DNA of 64,000 bases from Solen grandis (taxonomy: Eukaryota > Mollusca > Bivalvia > Adapedonta > Solenidae). The stretch spans positions 62,615,323-62,679,322 of the forward strand of contig CM037780.1 of NCBI GenBank assembly GCA_021229015.1. Reading direction: 5' to 3'. Below the pieces are notes generated by a model. The model was not told where the DNA came from and made no database searches. It worked only from the letters and a program-made list of their open reading frames with translations. Positions 14,301 to 24,583 of the stretch are shown one piece after another; the first letter of the stretch is position 1, and each line of letters opens with the position of its first letter. The position numbers and the translations under genes were made by a program.

Positions 14301-17300
14301 TTTTAAATTTTCATTTTTAAAATCTATTTTTAGCTCCTGTGACCTAATTATGCGATGGACCAGAACCATTTATACAACTTTAGTAGAGCTTCATCCAAGG
14401 AACATTCCTGCAAAATATTTTTCAAATTGGCCAAGCCGTTTAGGAGGAGATGTTGTTTGAAGCAATTGTTGACGCCGGACGCACGGACGACGGACGCCGG
14501 ACAAAAGGCGATCAGAAAAGCTCACCTTGAGCACGTTGTGCTCATGTGAGCTAAAAACAATAACATATTCTTTTGTATAAACCAGGTCAAACATTGATAT
14601 ATACCCTATAGAAGCTTCTTGATAATCACATAATTTGAATATCTTTTTTAGCAATGTATAATTATGTCTGTGAACTATTTTGGTATAAATATTTCAACAT
14701 ACATTGTCACTGCTAACATTTTCAGCTCAGTTTTCAAAGTCTTCTGAATAGGGAGAAAAATTAACTGCATTGGTGATAAGGTAATTTACGTGAAAAAGAG
14801 ACAGTTGAACCTGCAAACAAGTTACATGCTGAATATTGCATTCAATGGTCTCCATATAAAGGTAGAATAAAACAACTATAGATGTATTAGAGATATATTA
14901 TAAAATGAACTTATAGTTAGGAATGAAGGATCCATACCCGAACCAGCTCATTGCTGAAGCGTTTGAAGACCGTGTAGTACATGTCCTTGGTCTTCTGGTC
15001 TTTATCTGGCTCATTGGCCTCACTCTCCACCATCAGGTACCTGTCATAGAGGGACATACCTTAAAGTGGCCTCTATATACAATGGTCTCCTATTAGAGGG
15101 AGGTTGGTAAACCAAATATTTCATATCTTCCACCCTCATTTTCGTCATTTTTATTTCTTTTACATCAGTTGTAAATCAAGTTCCTACAAGTAACAACTTA
15201 TACTTAATCTTATCAATGGTTGGACCAATACTACTGGGAATATGTTGAAAGCATCCTGGCACCCTTGATATGGTTCAAACCCACAACCTTCATGTAACCA
15301 AGTAAAATCCCACTGCCTCAAGCTGAAATCCAACTCAGAACCCTCAGTATACAAGTCAGACACTCTACCTTGTCACCACAAAAGCTAGCTCTATGGCAAG
15401 GAAGAGCAAGTGCCATTTTTTACCCCTACTACATATGTGTACTGAGTTATACATTCTACCGCTGAACCAAAATGCCTTCAGTCTACTTCCAGAAATTAGA
15501 TGACACTGTACATTTATTTCATATACTAGACATAACAATTCTGTTCCTGGCTGTATCAGCATTCTCTGACATGACTGCATCTATAATGGCTACAAGTTAC
15601 TACACACTGTACTTCCTGGCTTCAAACTCAAACAGAATTTCCTGTGAATAAATAATTTACTACAGGAATTTTCAAAACATTTCAAAATCTAATAAAAGTC
15701 AGGAAAACATATGTTGAAAACTAGATATGAACTGACACTGGGACCATGATGAAGTGGTCTTAATAATAAAGCTGTCTTATTCATGTAATTACTGGTAATT
15801 AAATTAATAAATCAGAGACATAGGTCAAGAAGAAAGTGGTCTCAATAGTGAAGTTGACCTTAAATTGAGGTTTTTGTTATATAAGGTTTTACTGTCACTG
15901 TTTACTCACCAGAAAAAGTAGTTGGCTAAACTCAAGTTGTGACAAGCTCTGTCAATCAGGAATGTTGCTAAGTCCATCTGTAATTGATAACCGAGCTAGT
16001 GATTATGAATAATCTAAAATTTGTTCCAGTAGCATTTAGGTTGTTAAAGATAAACAAGTAACTGGTGTTGCACACAACACATTAGTCCCCTACTGGTGGG
16101 GTGCATAATTTTTCTGTTACCAGAGCAACCATAATTTTAGTCCTAGGAAAGAAACAAAGTGACGTGCAGAATATCCATACTGCCATCTATTCATATACCA
16201 AGTTTCATAATATTATCTTAAACGCTTTTTAAGTTATCGTGGGATCCAGATTTTCAGACATCTGCACGGACAGATGGACAGACCTGTGTAAATACTGGTA
16301 GGGGACTAAAAAACTCAACTTATATTACACTACTATTATATTTCAAACGTGTCCATCAATTTCAAGCTAGAACAAAAAGCAATATGTGTAAGTGTACATT
16401 ACCTCTTTATCCAGTTTAGACTCTGGGCTGTCCTCTGATTTTGGTGATGTTCCCAAGGCATCGAGAATGGAATCATGGGAAGTTGTACGTGTCATAACAG
16501 GCAGGGGGTACCTTAATGCACAACAAATAGTGCTTTGTGAACAATAAATTGTTTGTTTACCTTAATTGTTGGTTTAATTGTTTATTGAATACTTTCCTCT
16601 GAAAATCTACATAATTCAATGCCCCTAGTATAAGTTTTAGTAAACATGCAAGTAATCCATGTGAGTTAAAGAGACGAAAACATTTTCTAAGTAAAGAGAA
16701 AATGCATTTGATGCAATCATCTGTTTCATAACTGATTTCATAAATGTAAATGTATTTATCAAGCACAGTGTATATATTACTTGCCTAGAACACTTACTCA
16801 TGGAAAGAAAACAATTCCCTCAGAGAGAGCAGGGCTTATGAAATTGCAAACACAGAATGATCATACAGTCAAACCTGTCTTAAGCAGTCAGTGGAACATT
16901 AAAAAAATGACCGCTTAACAGAGGTGGGTGCTAAATGAAGGTTAAATATGTAACAAAATGCTATAGTTGGGTATTATTAAAACAGACCACTAAATGCAGG
17001 TTGACTGCTTAATACAGGTGGCCACTAATACAGGTTCATCTGTATGCATATCTTAAATGTGATCCAGTGGTAGTGTGCAAGACTTCAAACCTGATGGATG
17101 TGGGTTTGAACCCTACTAGGGGCAAGAATCTTTCATGACTTTCCTTGGCACAAAGTATGGGTCCAATCTAGAAACTAACAACACTGATTAGTATACGTTT
17201 AATGTAATAACAAATTTCTCAATGTGTTGGAATTCCCCTAATTATTTTTTAAACTGAGAGAGTTATGCCTACAACACACAAGCCTTTTTTGAATAAGAAA

Positions 17301-20300
17301 TCCATGCCAAATCCTTCACCAAAACTTCACATACTCAATAAACTTTGTTGATCACTCACCGATCCTTGTCAGTGGTTGAAACAGGTGTTTCCTCCTGCAA
17401 GACAGAGTCACGGCGTGGAATCGGGGTGGACTCAAGGTCCTCTTTTATCTGGTCGTAATTCTCGTACTTCAGGGCCTGAACTAGCTGTAGCAGGTACAGC
17501 AGAAGGTCCTGCAGATAAAGGAGGGCCAGTTTTGGGTTCAAATTCATTGCAGGGGTCATACATACTGTTCAACCTGTCTTAGGCAGTCAGCCAATGGAAT
17601 AAAAAGTACTAGTTGCTAAGCATTGGTGGCTGGCAATTAGATGACAAATTTATGATAAAATTTGGGCCTTTGAAAGCAGTCTGCATAAAACTGGTTAGAT
17701 GCTTAAGACAGATTGGCTGATTACTATTTATGCAGATTCAAAATCTTACATATGTAGTTAACAAATAGTATAGGAAAATACATAATTAGCTTCTAAATAC
17801 AAGATGCTGTTTTAATTTTTTTGTGTTAGTAAGTAATGGTGCTTTTCAAAATGTTATGGTATTTATCAGTGACTGATCAACCTATCTTTTTCTTTAAATG
17901 GCGCAAAGTTGAAAACTAAGGATCATATGAAACCTGACAGCCTCTCTAAATTAAGGAGACATTTTTTTTTAAAGTGGAAATTGGCTTACTGGAAAATGAA
18001 ACTCAAAACTGGCAAAACATTATTGGGATAAATCCCCGCCATTACAGAGATACCTACCTCATCATCGGCCTGTCTCAGCCTCATGACTGCGTACTTCCTG
18101 ACAGCAGGATGTGTGAATGTCGGGGTCAGGAGTTCAAGTGCATCCTCAACATCCATGGGGGTCCAGATACTAAGCAGCTCCAGAGCTTGCTTTACCTCCT
18201 GACTCAGTGACCAGTTGACACACTTCAGGAACTTGGTCAGCGCCTGTTCATATAGGTATAGCTGAATGTTAAAACTACTCAAGATAAAAACAGAAGATTG
18301 GGACATTAAAATGCACAGGAGTAGGTTATCCTCAATACCAGTACTATGAAATCACTCAATGCTACTGGTAGTTCTATCAGAAAGCTGTTGAAAAAAAACA
18401 GCAGCATTCAAATGAAAACCAATGATTATATTGCAGAGGACAATTTTTTAAGTAAGTATTTCGAGACAGAAAATGCCTCCATTGTGTGAGAACATCTTTG
18501 CTTATACCAGGAATAAAGGTAGAAAAAAACATATGTTCAGAATGTATGATTATTGTGACATGAATTGGCTAGAAAATTTACTAAGTAAAATTAAATACCT
18601 GTTGAACGTATTCACCCACCAAAAATCTGTTTCAATCTGACAATGAATTAGATTTCGCAATGAAAAAGTCTGGATAATATTATTAACTGCTTGGCAGAGG
18701 TATGCATATCAGGTCTTTAATTTCCATCACTGATGCATTTATAACCCTTTATCATTTAAGTGACAACACAACTCTTTATCATTTAAGTGACAACAAACCT
18801 TTTTCTGTGATGTGAGGTAGAAGCGAAATTTCCACACCAAGTCCTGATCTTCTGACGTCAGCTGTTTGTTGGGAGGGTAGCCAACTATAGTCTGAAATCA
18901 TATAAATACAAATATTTACCAGCCTACCACATGGCAGCTATATAAGTAATGATCTGTAATAACACCATTATTTTACAAGTTTGGTATGTCTCGGCCTTGG
19001 ATTAAACCCATGACCTATCACTTCCTCTGTGGTTGCTCTAACCACTCCTGGGACCAGTGTCTTACTTTTTTGTCTTGCAATTTTAGCACCATTGGTCTGT
19101 AGAGAAGGATTCTCATATCGACTTGATTACGTTCCAAATATTCTATTGCAAAGTAAATCAAGTTCATTTTGATGAGCACATGGAAAGCTGATGCGAAGTA
19201 TCATTAGTGACAATCATTTATAGACAATAAACATCAAACAATAGCACCGCATGAAGATGCCAGTGTTCGTTCTCTAGGATTTTTTTTTAAAAAAGGGGGA
19301 ATAAATTAGGTCAAAATGGACCCAGGAGTTATGGCCCATTATGAGAACGTAGCCATTGTGATAGTGAACATTCAACAAGTATATGAATTTTGGCGACAGA
19401 GGGTTCAATAGTTCAGAAGTTATGGCCAAAGTTAAGGGGTTTTCACCACCATGACGCAAACAGCAACAATAACGACACCAGAGTGATGACAATATCTCGA
19501 GCATTTATCTATATCCCTGAAAACAAGTTTTTAATAATAAATCTCTCAGTGACAACAAAATGTTTGTTTCTTTGTTTATTGGGTTTTTCTTTGTTCATTG
19601 GGTTAAACGTTCCACCGACAGTATTTCAGTCATTTGGAGACGATGTCTACTTGAAACAAATACATGTATAGTGCTGCCACACTGTAGTATCATTCCATAG
19701 AATGTGGCATAATACCACACCCTGTCACATTATCCTGATACCAGGCCAATCAGTCCTGGAACTAACCTTATATGCTGAGCTACAAGCAATGGAGATATAC
19801 CAGTACCATTTTTAACATGGGTATGTCGTGGTTGGGGATCAAACCCACAACCTCCCAATCCTGGGACTGATGCTCTAACCACTCAGTCGCTGGGACCAGT
19901 ACAACAGAATGTACTTTGGAGGTTGGACAATGAAAATAAGGGTATATGTTAAAGTCTGCTACACACATTGAGGTTATCTCTGGTTTTGGCGTCCGGTTTC
20001 ATGTCCCTGTCAGCGGGCCCACTGCGGAGACTACGCGCCAACTTGTGATGTTTGTTCTCGACCAGATTCTCCAGATCTATCTCTGGGTCAGGTACTATCA
20101 CAATATCAGCGTGTGTTGTGAAAGTATAAGGGTCGTCCCCACCCTAGAGAAATAGACATTTTCTGAATAATCAAATCAACAGATTTTCTATACAGTAAAA
20201 TCATTATCTTTCATTGATTTTTCAATGAATCTGCATTACAAGCAATTTCATAAATTTTCATAGACTTATATTCTAGAAAAACATGAAATATATTGTTAAG

Positions 20301-23300
20301 TTCTGGAAACTCTAACCATTCAGCCACTGGGGACGGTGAGAAATATATCAAATGAAAAATCTTCATGAGGATTGATATACATGTACTTGCATAAAACCAT
20401 CCAAGAAATCATCAAAAGTTAGTCCACTATGAAGATTTTGATAACAAAGTGCTTAAGTCAGCAGTTACCTGTCCTGAGTGGTCAATATCTACATTGCACT
20501 TAAAGAGTTAATTACCTTCTCAAAATACACAATTGTGTACTCTAGATTTTCATAGGAGACACATGGAAACTCAATCATTAGGTACATGAAGTTTGAATCT
20601 CGTTTCTGGTGTTCATTGACCATCTCAATCTCACGAAAGGTCAGTCGGTCAAGCCAGTCCACTTTAACCATGTGACCATCCCGATGTTTCTTACTCAGCT
20701 GCAAATAAAATGAGAGTTTAATATTTATAAGGTATTTCTGCTGAGATCAATTTATTTTCAATGCTGCATTTAGCCCACATTATACATTATTTTTTTCAAT
20801 TTCTCACTTCTTCTCAAAATATGAATCATAAAATAATCAAATATAAATATCATATGAATCCTTCTCCCTATGATCATAAAATGCCAATCTTAATCCATCC
20901 TTCTGTTCCCACCATACCCAGAGATCTCTTCTAATCCTTATACCTTGGCAAGCCTGCCCATCTGGTCCCCTGTGTCCCGAGACTTCCCCGGGGTGGTGGT
21001 CTGTATACTGCTGTCACCTTCAACATGAGGCCACACCTTCAGGTCATGTAGACCCTGTCGGAATGTCCTATAAAACAATGAGTGTCTGGATAGTGCTTTG
21101 GCTACGTAATAGTCATATATTATTGATTTCTCATTCAATATTATTGATTTTTCATTTTTAGCCTTAAATTCAGCAATATGTTTTGTTTTTTTGGGGGGTT
21201 TTTTTATTAGTAAACCCAAATAAAATAAAGAGTTTTATACAACAGATATAGAAAAAGGATTCTTTTATTTAATATATATAATTCCAAAAACAGAAAAATT
21301 CATTTTCTCACCCTTGTTTGCCAAACAGAGGTATGGTTGTGCCTCCGACAGGAATGACTTGGTCTGTACCATAGATGTCCCATATTGTGAACACCAGCAC
21401 AGCATTTCTGGGGATATCACAGTATTTGATGGGCAGTCTCAACCACTCGTTCCAGCTAGAGGCAAAAAGAAGCTTATTGGTGCAAAATATAACTGAATTC
21501 TAAGATTTCTTTTGCACAGATTGTATACATAAACTAGTCCATTCCTGGGAGCCACTTTACTTTTTAAAGAAATTATAGTAGAGGGACATGTGGTGATCAT
21601 TTGTACTGAATAAAATTACATTCTGGTGAATGGATTTCGAGAAGTTTTTAAAAGTTTGTTAAGAAAATGATGTTGGTTGTCATGACAACCAGAGGTTTAG
21701 ATCATATATCAAGTTTATTTTATCATCTTTTTTGGAGGACGACATTGGGACCATCCATGCTAACTTTCATCTATATCTACCCAGTAGTTTGCCATTACAG
21801 CAAATCATTGAAGAGGGACAAAACATAACACCACATGCAGGAATATCTTGATAGCTTACGGTTATTTCAAACATGTTGTGCTCAGATGAACTCACAAGAA
21901 ACCGCACGCTGATGCTAATGCTCGTCTGTTAAAAGTGTTTGAGTAATGGACTACATTAAAGTTTTTGCATGATGACAACGACAAATACAACAACATTGAC
22001 AATGATGACCCAGCGATCATAATAGCTTGACTTTTACTTTGAAACAGACGAGATAAAAACTGATAACATCTATTATTAGAGGAACTTTAAAGCTACCAGT
22101 AGAGCTAAGACTAAATGTGTTATTTATACACTCACCAGAATGTGATGGGAGGCGGAAGGACAAGACATAGAAAAGTGCTGCACCTATCCAGTTTTTAGCA
22201 GTGAAAGTTTTAGACCCACATTTCACATTCATGCGAAGGTCAATTACTCACAAACTGTATCACAAACAAAGCTATGTGGCTTTTTTTGTGTGTGTTATCA
22301 AGGTCATCTATTTACAACCTTTTATTGTATATAGAGCTATAAAGCTCCCACTAAAAATTTGTTTGGAGTAGAGGATTTTTTGAATTGGAGTTTAACACCT
22401 GAATCATAGCACAGAAGTTTGAAGTTCTATCAATGAATGAGAAATACAGTAAAAAATGAGTCCCGTATACAACTATATTATACTTATTTATTGACAGAAA
22501 TTCAAACTCCTGTGATCATAGAAATGATCTTGCTGTACATATTTAAAGGATTTTTTATTTTTATTTCATTTTTTATATATTGTTAGCACAACAAACTGCA
22601 TACTTCCAGCGTGTACTGAAGGCCTTGTACGATGTCTGTGTCTGAAGACAGATTGGTTTGCCATCATTGAACACCTGACAGGTAACATACAGATCAGAAC
22701 AGTCACTGCAATATACTCCAGAGAAACGCAACATAGGGTCATTGAGGAGGTCATTGTAGCTGGGACGCTCTCTTTCACCCTCCAATGTGCCTCTGAAATT
22801 TATATATAGATATATTTATATCACGGCATCATAACATTACCACTATCTCTTCCAAGGCTGTCTCTTCAGCTAAAAACAGGACCCACATGTGGGTAATCCT
22901 TGACTGTAAGGTCTAAAAATAGCCATAATGATCAGAAAATTATTGCTAGCCCTAACAATAGAAGAAGAAGACGGCATTATCATATATCAATTAAAGGGGG
23001 AAATTACAATGTAATATATAATTTTGATGAAAGCAGCATCATAAAACAATGGTTGATAAGTCAAGTTAATTAAAAAACTTCAATGAATGTGATACAGTTC
23101 AATAATTTGTAAATTTTTCTTTGTTTCTCAAAAAATGTAATGACTGTAATAACTCTTAAAGGCATTGAAAATTGGCATGTGTGGAATGTGGCCCCCTGCC
23201 AACACACTGCTGGCTCTTATCTATTTTATCTGTATGGACCCAGCAGGTGGCTAAAAGGGCCTGAGGGGTTAGGTGGGAGGGTCATAAAGATCAATCACAA

Positions 23301-24279
23301 TTAGTACTCAAGTAATTGCCAAAATAAGGGATTAGCAAACACTTAGATTGTGATTGGATTTTTCTAATTATTTATGTAATATTTATACACCTTCATTGAT
23401 GTTTGTCATTTCAAATTATTGTTATAAATACATTACAATAATTATTTTGAGCTTACTATAATTATCTTTAATAAGTATGCATGACAACAAAGTTGAATTG
23501 TTTTATTCACAGGATGAATTAATTCAAATGACAGGCTCTCTCTATCTCTGTATCACACACACCATGCGCATAAGTATTTTTTTAGTTGTTTTTTTCTTCA
23601 TGTTATTCTTTGGGTCTTTGAGTATTGTATCACAATATTTTGGAGAAAAACGGTAACAAATCTGGTAATCTATTTGGCTGACACAGAGTTGAAGCTTGAA
23701 CAAAATGAAGTAAATTCAATAACCAATCAAGCACAAGCAATTTTCACTTGTGTATTTTTTGTCAGCCTTTTTATTTGTGTGTGTCACTGCTGTAAGCATA
23801 GGTGACACATAGGGATCACTTTTCTGTTGTCTGTCTGTCTTTCCGTCACACTTTTTCTATAGCTTTGGCTGGTGACACATGTGTTCCTAAGAACACTCTG
23901 GTTTGTTACGGAAGTCGAGTTCAACACTTCTGTGGGGAAGTTTATCAGCAAGTACAATTAATGGCATGATGAACACGAAGGTTAATAACCTATTTGTGTT
24001 ATTATAACAGCTGTCTTGGGATGCACAGACTATTTTGACATTAGACAATCAAAACATACAAAAATTACATTATTAACAGTGTTTTTCTATACTAAACAGT
24101 ATTGGCTAAAAAGCGACTGTACTGTATGTCATTATTTGCAATCACTTTGAGCAACTAGGCAAAAAGGACAAAAGATATTGGTCTGTCTTTAAAGCGTACA
24201 TTTTAATTTCGACATTTTCTTCCAGGTCACAGCTGTACAAGTAGTTAAAACGTCCTTCTGATGTGAGTTTTTCCATCAT
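3991..24279 (-). CDS. PIK3C3: Class III phosphatidylinositol 3-kinase catalytic subunit (VPS34), 20 exons, 3' end missing
   Basis: This lipid kinase makes PI3P on endosomes and autophagosome precursors, in complexes with VPS15 and Beclin-1 (family knowledge). Exons in transcript order, all on the minus strand: 24279-24200, 22792-22604, 21455-21312, 21067-20944, 20698-20516, 20143-19967, 18891-18799, 18243-18058, 17508-17360, 16511-16403, 15977-15910, 15040-14938, 12253-12137, 11323-11186, 10591-10463, 9866-9797, 8358-8209, 6996-6922, 6188-6020, 4081-3991. Every junction is AG/GT and every phase matches its neighbour, giving 848 codons against 887 in human. The start has two tandem ATGs (24279 and 24276) followed by residues like [10 protein letters not shown], close to the human N-terminus. 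The C-terminal helix that follows TVKK in relatives is not found between 1 and 3990 and probably lies left of the window. Gene identity is secure; single exon edges could be off by a few bases. Confidence 0.95.
4150..4310. repeat. Dispersed repeat copy (family of 19230-19510)
   Basis: It carries the AGCACCACATG head, a poly-T/poly-A run, then GGTCAAAATGGACC and GATAGTGAACA, matching 19245-19360. It lies just upstream (in gene direction) of PIK3C3 exon 20. Confidence 0.6.
5657..5756. other. Assembly gap, 100 N
   Basis: Exactly 100 Ns, the usual placeholder for a gap of unknown size. It lies in the PIK3C3 intron between exons 19 and 20. Confidence 0.99.
7612..8083. repeat. Minisatellite, 47-bp unit, about 10 copies
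   Basis: The unit reads GTGATC(CA/TG)AGGTGCAG, then ACTGTAGAT(A/T)CTAAAAT, then ACAATTTCATATGA, and repeats head to tail. Variation is confined mostly to CCAAGG/CTGAGG and ATACT/ATTCT. It lies in PIK3C3 intron 17 and ends about 125 bp from the exon 17 donor. Confidence 0.93.
8488..8575 (-). repeat. Partial copy of a ~130-bp stem-loop repeat
   Basis: AAGAGTGTTCCTTGGAACA followed by TGTGTCACCTGCTG is the reverse complement of the right end of the copies at 23781-23902 and 57461-57597. It lies in PIK3C3 intron 16. Confidence 0.6.
10062..10147 (-). repeat. SINE 3'-end fragment
   Basis: Contains the tail signature GTATTTCAGACAGTTGGAGAC and a TAGTGCTACCACACTG segment, matching the reverse complement of the SINE at 38081-38352. 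No tRNA-like head remains. Confidence 0.55.
11495..11610 (-). repeat. SINE-like fragment
   Basis: Contains AACCCAGGGATCATACTCACAAC, resembling the reversed B-box region of the tRNA-derived SINEs in this window, and a degraded ACCAAACAAGGGATTG flank. Lies in PIK3C3 intron 13. Confidence 0.35.
13227..14553 (+). repeat. Large dispersed element with 165-bp tandem core and hairpin end
   Basis: The head is CAAGAGGGCCATGATGGCCC, which contains a GGGCC-ATGAT-GGCCC stem. The core repeats with a period of exactly 165 bp (units begin at 13581, 13746, 13911 and 14076), with diverged units on either side. Because 165 is divisible by 3, the core stays open as a 55-residue peptide repeat; I regard that as incidental. 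The end is a palindrome, AGCTCAC/GTGAGCT outside GAGCAC-GTT-GTGCTC (14519-14552), the same end as the 2331-2940 element. The architecture resembles the tandem-core non-autonomous elements reported in bivalves (pearl/Helentron-type), but I cannot classify it. It lies in PIK3C3 intron 12. Confidence 0.85.
15215..15350 (-). repeat. Degraded tRNA-SINE fragment
   Basis: Contains GGTTCAAACCCACAACCTTCA and downstream CCCACTGCCTCA, the reversed B box and head of a tRNA-like SINE, together with TTGGACCAATACTAC, the SINE body seen at 17061-17180. Lies in PIK3C3 intron 11. Confidence 0.45.
16055..16310. repeat. Inverted-repeat-ended element (TAGTCCCCTAC ends)
   Basis: One end reads AGTAACTGGTGTTGCACACAACAC, then TAGTCCCCTACTGGT; the other ends ACTGGTAGGGGACTA, so the inner ends are inverted repeats. 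A copy with the same ends is at 34168-34640. The interior includes GGGATCCAGAT and a short GGACAGA-type tract. No coding capacity. Confidence 0.7.
16403..20143 (-). CDS. PIK3C3: PIK3C3 exons 6-10: helical (PIK) domain and linker
   Basis: Residues about 241-478. Exon 6 (177 nt) ends in a [19 protein letters not shown] segment. Exons 7 and 8 give the helical PIK domain, with [32 protein letters not shown] and [12 protein letters not shown]. Exon 9 completes it with [17 protein letters not shown] and then becomes Ser/Thr/Pro-rich. Exon 10 (109 nt) continues this low-conservation linker; its acceptor is the weak TTAAG, but phases 2 to 2 agree on both sides. The linker is the least certain part at residue level. 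Confidence 0.9.
17061..17185 (+). repeat. tRNA-derived SINE fragment
   Basis: ATCCAGTGGTAGTGTGC resembles a tRNA A box and GTGGGTTTGAACCCTAC a B box, followed by a short body (TGGCACAAAGTATGGGTCCAAT). Lies in PIK3C3 intron 9. The same body follows the tRNA-like head at 58376-58470. Confidence 0.6.
18965..19065 (-). repeat. tRNA-SINE head fragment
   Basis: Reverse-strand B box (TTGGATTAAACCCATGACC) and A box (GGTTGCTCTAACCACTCC), ending in TGGGACCAGTG, as at 19860-19905. Lies in PIK3C3 intron 6. Confidence 0.5.
19230..19510. repeat. Dispersed repeat, fullest copy of the GCACCGCATG family
   Basis: AGCACCGCATGAAGATGCC, a T/A-rich run, GGTCAAAATGGACCC, GATAGTGAACATTCAACAAG and CAGAAGTTATGGCCAAAG occur in order. 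Parts of this order recur at 3180-3330 and 4150-4310. Lies in PIK3C3 intron 6. Confidence 0.65.
19563..19905 (-). repeat. Near-complete tRNA-derived SINE
   Basis: Read on the minus strand it has a tRNA-like head (GAGTGGTTAGAGCATCAGT A-box region, GGTTGTGGGTTTGATCCCC B-box region), a body with GTCAGGATAATGTGAC and GCAGCACTA, and a tail around GACTGAAATACTGTCGGTGG. This order matches the plus-strand SINE at 38081-38352. It lies in PIK3C3 intron 6. Confidence 0.8.
20516..24279 (-). CDS. PIK3C3: PIK3C3 exons 1-5: N-terminal C2 domain
   Basis: Residues 1 to about 240. Exon 1 ends in phase 2 (AT) and joins the A that opens exon 2, giving [11 protein letters not shown], which matches the family across a 1.4-kb intron. 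Exon 2 carries the strongly conserved [10 protein letters not shown] and SYKAFSTRW stretches of the C2 domain. Exon 3 contains [10 protein letters not shown] and VPVGGTT-like (here IPVGGTT) segments. Exons 4 and 5 contain GLHDLKVWP and [17 protein letters not shown]. In VPS34 this domain contacts the Beclin-1/VPS15 arm of the complex (known). Confidence 0.94.
21898..22058. repeat. Dispersed repeat copy (family of 3750-3905)
   Basis: See the 3750 copy; this one has an expanded ACGACAAATACAACAACATTGACAA interval. Lies in PIK3C3 intron 2. Confidence 0.6.
23781..23902 (+). repeat. Stem-loop interspersed repeat, ~120 bp
   Basis: Starts GTGTCACTGCTGTAAGCATAG and ends TGGTGACACATGTGTTCC then GAACACTC, so the outer segments form an inverted repeat around a GTCTGTCTGTC-rich centre. 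Copies at 44165-44268, 57461-57597 and (partial) 8488-8575. Lies in PIK3C3 intron 1. Confidence 0.7.
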
Positions 24280-24583
24280 CTTTCTGTGTGTTTTGGTTTT
24301 GGAATTGACAGCCCATCCACTTCCGGTTAAAAGGGTATTGTTATTCTACGGATACAGACCCGGTAAGAGTTATATAATTATTATAGATAATTAATTTGAA
24401 GCTTATAGGTTATCTAATAAATAGAGTCAAACAATTATACATAACAAATAATACAGTATTTTTATTTTATTTCAAAATAATGATAACAAAAAATAGTGAA
24501 TTGAAAATATTTTTTAATTAACTGATGTTTCTCGGTGTTTCTCTTCATGACCGTAGACTGGACACGGACAATCAACAACAATA
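24280..24583. promoter_or_regulatory. Head-to-head PIK3C3/UBL7 promoter region
   Basis: Only 304 bp separate the two initiator ATGs, which point away from each other, so both 5' UTRs and core promoters must fit here unless there are upstream non-coding exons. The PIK3C3-proximal side contains CACTTCCGGT (24318-24327), the reverse complement of the ETS/GABP consensus ACCGGAAGTG and typical of TATA-less housekeeping bidirectional promoters (known). No clear TATA box at a plausible distance was seen. Function is inferred. Confidence 0.65.
24318..24327 (-). promoter_or_regulatory. ETS-family binding site
   Basis: ACCGGAAGTG on the minus strand, a perfect ETS/GABPA consensus, about 40 bp upstream of the PIK3C3 ATG. 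Confidence 0.55.
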
